Source: Flavipsychrobacter sp. (GTDB lineage Bacteria > Bacteroidota > Bacteroidia > Chitinophagales > Chitinophagaceae). Taken from it: a DNA stretch of 5,037 nucleotides. The notes below the pieces were generated by a model. That model did not search any database. It was not told where the DNA came from and was given only the letters and a program-made list of their open reading frames with translations. This document shows, in pieces, positions 1-5,037 of the stretch. The stretch covers positions 1 through 5,037 of the forward strand of contig JAJNBR010000234.1 in assembly GCA_021156265.1 (NCBI GenBank). The letters run 5' to 3'. Within the stretch, counting starts at the first letter, position 1, and every line of letters starts with the position of its first letter. The position numbers and the translations under genes are program-made.

Positions 1-48
1 TTATTCTAGTCCTGCTATGGGGCTATATTAATTTTTAAACGCATACAC

Positions 49-2175
<2,127 letters not shown>

Positions 2176-2191
2176 ACCAACTACCTATTTG

Positions 2192-2220
2192 AAAGGGCGG
2201 CGTTTAGCCGCCCTTTTTTT
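2192..2220 (+). terminator. Intrinsic terminator of the prolyl oligopeptidase gene
   Basis: A perfect 7-bp GC stem, GGGCGGC (2195-2201) with GCCGCCC (2207-2213), encloses a five-base loop and is followed by seven T (2214-2220). Three A before the stem can pair with the first three T and lengthen it to 10 bp. It begins 16 bases after the peptidase stop codon, the expected place for a Rho-independent terminator. The opposite strand has only a three-T tail, so it probably works in one direction. It separates the peptidase transcript from the membrane-protein gene downstream. Confidence 0.93.
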
Positions 2221-2418
2221 ATTGCCATTTTCTGGCTTACAAGTTAGCTGGCACGAACGTTGACGCCCTATAATTATGTAGCCTGCTGCGGGGAGATGAT
2301 GTATTTCAGGGATGGCAACCTGATGACCAGCGATCTGCATAATTTATTGCAATCCCATGACACAGCTACATGAAATTTTAATGCGTTTCAGGTGTTAACT
2401 TTATAGAAACCGTGGGGC

Positions 2419-3126
2419 ATGGGCTTTATTCATTACATACCGATAGCTACAGCGTTGTTTGCAGCCTTTTTCTTTGTCGAGATATTTCAACACTGGCGCA
2501 AAAGCGGTTATGCCCTGCATTTAGGTTGGTGGACATTGGGTATCTTCTTTTACGGACTTGGCCCCATTACCGAGAGTATCAATACCATTTTCGGATACAG
2601 CACGGTCAATTATAAAGCCTGGTATATTTTCGGAGCATTCCTGGGAGCGGCACCGTTAGCGCAGGGCACTGTTTACCTGGTGCTTAAAAGAAGAGTGGCC
2701 GACATGTTGTCCATCGCACTCATCCTCGTTATTACAGCAGGTGCGGTTGCGGTTATACTCTCGCCGCTTAAACCAGTGACGGAGCAATACATCAAACTCA
2801 GCAGTAAATTATTTGAATGGCAGTTTGTCAGGCTGATGACACCATTCATTAACCTGTACGCTTTTATCTTCCTGGTAGGTGGGGCCATCTACTCGGCAGT
2901 ACAATATTCTAAGGACTCCATCGACAGGTCTCGTTTTTGGGGAAACATCCTGATCGCTACCGGCGCGCTTATTCCCGGTATAGGCGGCATTTCTGCAAAA
3001 TTTGGTTTTATAGAGCCGCTCTACATCTCAGGGCTGGTTGGTATTTGCTGCATTCATGCAGGCTACCAGATCATCAAAGCCGGTTCCGAGCCATCTATCT
3101 ATCCTGCGCAGGCACACCAGGAATAG
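2419..3126 (+). CDS. Seven-helix integral membrane protein of unknown function
   Basis: The 235-residue product is almost wholly hydrophobic, with seven likely membrane helices at about 4-23, 35-55, 66-89, 95-115, 138-162, 174-193 and 198-219. Basic residues cluster after helices 1 (Trp-Arg-Lys 26-28), 3 (Lys-Arg-Arg 90-92), 5 (Lys165, Arg170, Arg172) and 7 (Lys220). By the positive-inside rule this puts the N-terminus outside and the C-terminus in the cytoplasm. Notable motifs are GWWTLGIFFYGLGPITES across helix 2 (36-53, Glu52 near its end) and GAAPLAQGTVYLVL in helix 3. I recall similar motifs in uncharacterised membrane proteins of other bacteria, but cannot name a family. There is no signal peptide, kinase or other soluble domain. 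The ATG at 2419 is the first possible start after an in-frame TAG at 2404, and the next in-frame Met is residue 96. No Shine-Dalgarno, clear promoter or downstream terminator is seen. A real, intact gene is very likely; its function is unknown. Confidence 0.9.
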   Translation: MGFIHYIPIATALFAAFFFVEIFQHWRKSGYALHLGWWTLGIFFYGLGPITESINTIFGYSTVNYKAWYIFGAFLGAAPLAQGTVYLVLKRRVADMLSIALILVITAGAVAVILSPLKPVTEQYIKLSSKLFEWQFVRLMTPFINLYAFIFLVGGAIYSAVQYSKDSIDRSRFWGNILIATGALIPGIGGISAKFGFIEPLYISGLVGICCIHAGYQIIKAGSEPSIYPAQAHQE

Positions 3127-3129
3127 TGG

Positions 3130-3161
3130 TTGGGTTTATTGTGAAAATTGTTGTATATTTG
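3130..3161 (+). promoter_or_regulatory. Candidate Bacteroidota promoter (TTG-N21-TATATTTG)
   Basis: The -7 element TATATTTG (3154-3161) matches the Bacteroidota consensus TAnnTTTG exactly. A TTG at 3130-3132 lies 21 bases upstream, inside the usual 17-23 spacing for the -33 element. Transcription would begin near 3166-3168, just before the first stem-loop. It starts four bases after the membrane-protein stop codon and points toward aspS, whose leader would then be about 450 bases. The motif is short and could arise by chance, but both elements and their spacing fit, and the site is intergenic. Confidence 0.6.
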
Positions 3162-3170
3162 TAATTGAAT

Positions 3171-3228
3171 AATTCCGGCAATTAGCTGCGTGGCTTTTTG
3201 TTAGAAATTGAAAAAAACCGCCGGGATT
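3171..3228 (+). promoter_or_regulatory. Nested stem-loop at the start of the predicted transcript
   Basis: AATTCCGGC (3171-3179) can pair with GCCGGGATT (3220-3228) as a 9-bp stem with one G-U pair. Inside it, GGCTTTTT (3192-3199) pairs with AAAAAACC (3212-3219) with a single mismatch, directly abutting the outer right arm. The structure begins a few bases after the start site predicted from the upstream promoter. It could stabilise a 5' end, regulate aspS or belong to a small RNA. No T-run follows, so it is not a terminator. The pairing is visible; any function is inference. Confidence 0.4.
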
Positions 3229-3274
3229 ACACAATTATACACAAGTCCGCGGACAGGTACAGCGGCGCCCTATC

Positions 3275-3586
3275 ATGAACACTTCCAACATACCCACACC
3301 CGCATTTATGTCTCGAAATTTTTTTTGGCAACGGGGACGCGATGTTATCGTTTCAAAAACGACAACAAACGACAACAAATTGGCCGGGTCTTGCAGCAAT
3401 GGCAAAGATCTGGGTGATTGGGAACGTTGGTCGCTGAATAATACTATTGGCGTTAATAGGACGAATTGTTATAGCTTCAAAACGGCCACAAACTGTAATG
3501 AATTGGAACGGAAATTCAGTCAGGACAAGGGTTTGAGCAATGGTAAGGCTAATCGCCTAAATCGCATTATCTTGCAGCCTGTTTAG
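3275..3586 (+). CDS. Doubtful 103-codon open reading frame, probably not coding
   Basis: This frame runs from an ATG to a TAG and would encode a polar protein rich in Asn and Thr, with no signal peptide, membrane helix or domain I recognise. Its stop codon lies in the right arm of a hairpin, 34 bases before aspS. The DNA repeat it covers has a one-base length difference between copies, so the matching upstream parts fall in different frames. That argues against an inherited protein repeat and for non-coding sequence. Another frame, from a TTG at 3208, overlaps it and looks no better. It is listed because it is the longest frame in the gap and would be the natural call of a gene finder. Confidence 0.15.
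   Translation: MNTSNIPTPAFMSRNFFWQRGRDVIVSKTTTNDNKLAGSCSNGKDLGDWERWSLNNTIGVNRTNCYSFKTATNCNELERKFSQDKGLSNGKANRLNRIILQPV
3360..3379 (+). repeat. Short tandem duplication of CGACAACAAA
   Basis: The 10-base unit CGACAACAAA occurs twice in direct succession inside copy 1 of the larger direct repeat. The matching place in copy 2 (3483-3492) has a single related CGGCCACAAA followed by unrelated bases, so the duplication seems specific to copy 1. Replication slippage is the simplest explanation. Confidence 0.6.
3418..3449 (+). promoter_or_regulatory. Weak second promoter candidate nearer to aspS
   Basis: TACTATTG (3442-3449) differs from the Bacteroidota -7 consensus TAnnTTTG at one base, and a TTG (3418-3420) lies 21 bases upstream. 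If used, the aspS leader would be about 165 bases and would keep repeat copy 2 and the final hairpin. With one mismatch in a short motif it may well be chance, and the site at 3130-3161 is the better match. Confidence 0.22.
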
Positions 3587-3596
3587 GCGTTCAGCC
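3547..3596 (+). promoter_or_regulatory. Hairpin immediately upstream of aspS
   Basis: CGCCTAAA (3554-3561) and TTTAGGCG (3582-3589) are perfect 8-base inverted repeats around a 20-base loop. An outer pairing of GGCT (3547-3550) with AGCC (3593-3596) extends the structure across a small internal loop. It ends 24 bases before the aspS ATG. No run of T follows directly, so it is not a standard terminator. A role in controlling aspS translation or in mRNA stability is possible but not demonstrated; the pairing itself is clear. Confidence 0.45.
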
Positions 3597-3620
3597 CTTA
3601 CATTTTACATTTCGAATTAT

Positions 3621-5037
3621 ATGTATCGTACTCATACTTGTGGTGAATTGCGTATGCAACAGACGGGCAGCGAAGTAAAGCTGGCTGGCTGGGTGCAGAC
3701 CGTCCGTAAATTTGGCAGCATTACGTTTGTTGACCTGCGCGACCGTTACGGCATCACACAGCTGTTTTTCAACGAATCGCTTAATACCCGCCTCGATGAA
3801 ACGCCCTTGGGTCGTGAATACGTGATACAAGTGACAGGAAAGGTGATAGAGCGCAGTAACAAGAACCCGAAGCTGCCAACCGGCGACATAGAGATCGAAG
3901 TGGCAGATTTCGCCATTATGAATACTGCCATTACACCACCGTTTACCATCGAGGAGGATACTGATGGCGGTGATGAGCTGCGGATGAAATATCGCTACCT
4001 GGATCTGCGCCGCCCGACACTGCGCCGCAATATGGAGTTGCGCTATAAAGTGAACAGGGCCGTAAGGAACTACCTGGATGGCCAGGGCTTCCTGGATATT
4101 GAAACGCCGTTCCTGATCAAGTCTACCCCCGAAGGTGCACGCGATTTCGTGGTGCCTTCACGTATGAATGAGGGGCAGTTTTATGCCCTGCCCCAGAGTC
4201 CGCAAACCTTTAAGCAATTGTTGATGGTGAGTGGTTATGACAGGTATTTCCAGGTAGTAAAATGCTTCCGCGATGAGGATCTGCGGGCAGACCGCCAGCC
4301 GGAGTTTACCCAGATAGACTGCGAAATGAGCTTTGTGGAACAGGAAGATATCCTGCAGATGTTCGAGGGCCTGTTCAAGCACGTGTTCGAGGATGTGAAA
4401 GGGGTGAAGATATCCGAAGCTTTCCCGCGTATGACCTGGGATGATGCGATGTGGCATTATGGCAATGACAAGCCGGATATCCGTTTTGAAATGAAGATCC
4501 AAAATGCCAAAGCGGACAACAAAGTGTACGCTGAGGTGCTTAATACCATAGATTTTAAAGTATTCAGCGAAGCAGAGTCTATACTTGCTATCGCAGTTCC
4601 CGGCGCCTCAGAATACACCCGCAAGCAAATTGATGAGTTGACTGAATGGGTGAAACGCCCGCAGATAGGTATGAGCGGGCTGGTGTATGTTAAATGTAAT
4701 GCAGACGGTACCTATAAGAGTAGTATAGATAAGTTCTTTAACGAGGAACAGCTGAAAGCATTTGCGTCATTCTGCGGTGCCAATGCAGGAGATCTGATCC
4801 TGGTGCTGGCCGGTAAAGAAACGCGTACCCGTAAAGCCACGAGCGAGCTCAGGCTCGAAATGGGTGAGCGCCTCGGTTTCCGTAACCCCAATGAATACAA
4901 GCCTCTTTGGGTGATCGATTTTCCACTGTTTGAGTATGACGAGGAGGAGAATAGCTGGGCGGCCCGTCACCATCCGTTCACATCGCCCAAGCCGGAGCAG
5001 ATAAACCTGTTGGCTAACCCCGACAAATATGGTGAGA
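3621..5037 (+). CDS. aspS: Aspartyl-tRNA synthetase, bacterial type, 3' end beyond window
   Basis: The product charges tRNA(Asp) with aspartate in the cytoplasm, using ATP. It is a class II synthetase; 472 codons are visible of the usual 580-590. Residues about 16-105 form the OB-fold anticodon-binding domain. Motif 1 ends in GFLDIETP (156-163). Next come the flipping-loop sequence TPEGARD and QSPQTFKQ, with Ser193, Gln195 and Lys198. Motif 2 is FRDEDLRADRQPEFTQID (216-233), where Arg217, Glu219, Asp224, Arg225 and Asp233 fall at the same numbers as in the E. coli enzyme. The bacterial GAD insertion covers about 285-420. HHPFTSP follows (His450, His451; E. coli 448-449). Motif 3 lies past the window edge. 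The start is set by alignment of MYRTHTCGELR with the family N-terminus. No Shine-Dalgarno is seen; the upstream 20 bases are AT-rich. Phe31 and Lys81 sit near positions linked to tRNA(Asp)/tRNA(Asn) discrimination and suggest, weakly, a discriminating enzyme. The truncation is caused only by the window end. Confidence 0.98.
   Translation, partial: MYRTHTCGELRMQQTGSEVKLAGWVQTVRKFGSITFVDLRDRYGITQLFFNESLNTRLDETPLGREYVIQVTGKVIERSNKNPKLPTGDIEIEVADFAIMNTAITPPFTIEEDTDGGDELRMKYRYLDLRRPTLRRNMELRYKVNRAVRNYLDGQGFLDIETPFLIKSTPEGARDFVVPSRMNEGQFYALPQSPQTFKQLLMVSGYDRYFQVVKCFRDEDLRADRQPEFTQIDCEMSFVEQEDILQMFEGLFKHVFEDVKGVKISEAFPRMTWDDAMWHYGNDKPDIRFEMKIQNAKADNKVYAEVLNTIDFKVFSEAESILAIAVPGASEYTRKQIDELTEWVKRPQIGMSGLVYVKCNADGTYKSSIDKFFNEEQLKAFASFCGANAGDLILVLAGKETRTRKATSELRLEMGERLGFRNPNEYKPLWVIDFPLFEYDEEENSWAARHHPFTSPKPEQINLLANPDKYGE

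Larger units (their letters stand above)
3325..3546 (+). repeat. Imperfect direct repeat, two copies, upstream of aspS
   Basis: Copy 1 (about 3325-3407) and copy 2 (about 3447-3546) share the same order of blocks: TTGGC, then GGACG, three bases, TGTTAT, then TTCAAAA, a CACAAAC/CAACAAAC block and AATTGG, and finally AGCAATGG-AA. Over the core (3343-3383 against 3467-3506) I count about 31 identical positions in 41 columns with one single-base gap. Copy 2 carries extra bases before the last block. The copies are offset by about 122-124 bases at the front and about 141 at the end. The divergence indicates an old duplication or an element held under partial constraint. Its nature is not recognised. 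Confidence 0.55.
3127..3620 (+). other. 494-base gene-poor region upstream of aspS: promoter, structured and repetitive leader
   Basis: No recognisable protein or RNA gene fills this stretch. Read left to right it holds a Bacteroidota-type promoter match (3130-3161), a nested stem-loop (3171-3228), a 10-base palindrome GTCCGCGGAC (3245-3254), an eight-T run (3319-3326), an imperfect direct repeat (about 3325-3407 and 3447-3546) and a hairpin (3547-3596) before the aspS start at 3621. I looked for hallmarks of tmRNA, RNase P RNA and tRNA and found none. The simplest readings are a long 5' leader of aspS or an independent small RNA; degraded sequence is also possible. It is unusually long and structured beside the 243-base gap earlier in the window. 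Confidence 0.5.

Noticed and set aside
29..36. TAATTTTT as a -7 element for the peptidase gene
   Set aside because: It has one mismatch and no TTG at the right spacing in the few upstream bases available; the true promoter may lie outside the window.
2260..2278. TTGACG and TATAAT-like bases resembling a sigma-70 promoter
   Set aside because: The two elements are only about four to five bases apart, and TAATTATG has a mismatch to the Bacteroidota -7 element with no TTG at the proper distance.
2412..2615. 67-codon frame starting at GTG 2412
   Set aside because: It overlaps the first part of the seven-helix protein in another frame; that protein's hydrophobic pattern and length make it the real gene.
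2419..3126. Microbial rhodopsin, suggested by seven helices with an N-out topology
   Set aside because: There is no lysine within helix 7 to bind retinal (the first is Lys220, after the helix) and no rhodopsin helix-3 motif.
3319..3326. Eight-T run as part of a terminator
   Set aside because: No GC-rich inverted repeat lies directly upstream of it.
3208..3417. 69-codon frame starting at TTG upstream of aspS
   Set aside because: It has a weak start codon, overlaps another doubtful frame, begins inside a stem-loop and shows no recognisable protein features.
3325..3600. Integron attC site or CRISPR array, suggested by repeats and the GTTTAGG sequence
   Set aside because: The repeats number only two, are diverged and long, and have no regular spacers; the paired core sites of attC are absent and no integrase or cas gene is present.
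3608..3620. TTCGAAT resembling a tRNA T-loop
   Set aside because: There is no acceptor stem, anticodon arm or D-arm around it; it is simply the AT-rich leader just before the aspS start codon.

Overview
The window looks like ordinary chromosomal DNA from a member of the Bacteroidota, plausibly a Chitinophagaceae-like organism. This rests on three things. None of the three main starts has a convincing Shine-Dalgarno sequence. One upstream region carries a good match to the Bacteroidota promoter pattern TTG-N(17-23)-TAnnTTTG. GC content is moderate (judged by eye, not computed). All supported genes lie on the + strand. I see no transposase, CRISPR array, rRNA or tRNA.

Layout: (1) 49-2175 encodes a complete, exported prolyl oligopeptidase (S9A serine peptidase) with every catalytic and substrate-pocket residue in place. 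A strong intrinsic terminator follows at 2192-2220. (2) 2221-2418 is a short gap with no convincing promoter; it holds only a doubtful 25-codon reading frame. (3) 2419-3126 encodes a seven-helix membrane protein of unknown function. (4) 3127-3620 is a 494-base stretch with no recognisable gene. It holds a good promoter match (3130-3161), a nested stem-loop just downstream (3171-3228), an imperfect direct repeat (about 3325-3407 and 3447-3546), a doubtful 103-codon frame (3275-3586), and a hairpin (3547-3596) ending 24 bases before the next gene. (5) 3621 to the window end is the first 472 codons of aspS, bacterial aspartyl-tRNA synthetase. It is cut by the window edge before motif 3.

The three genes do not form an obvious pathway. 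The peptidase is separated from what follows by its terminator. The membrane protein has no visible terminator, so read-through into the aspS leader is possible. The part most worth a second look is the long, structured, partly repetitive region before aspS, which could be a regulatory leader or a small RNA gene. No previously undescribed multi-gene system is evident.
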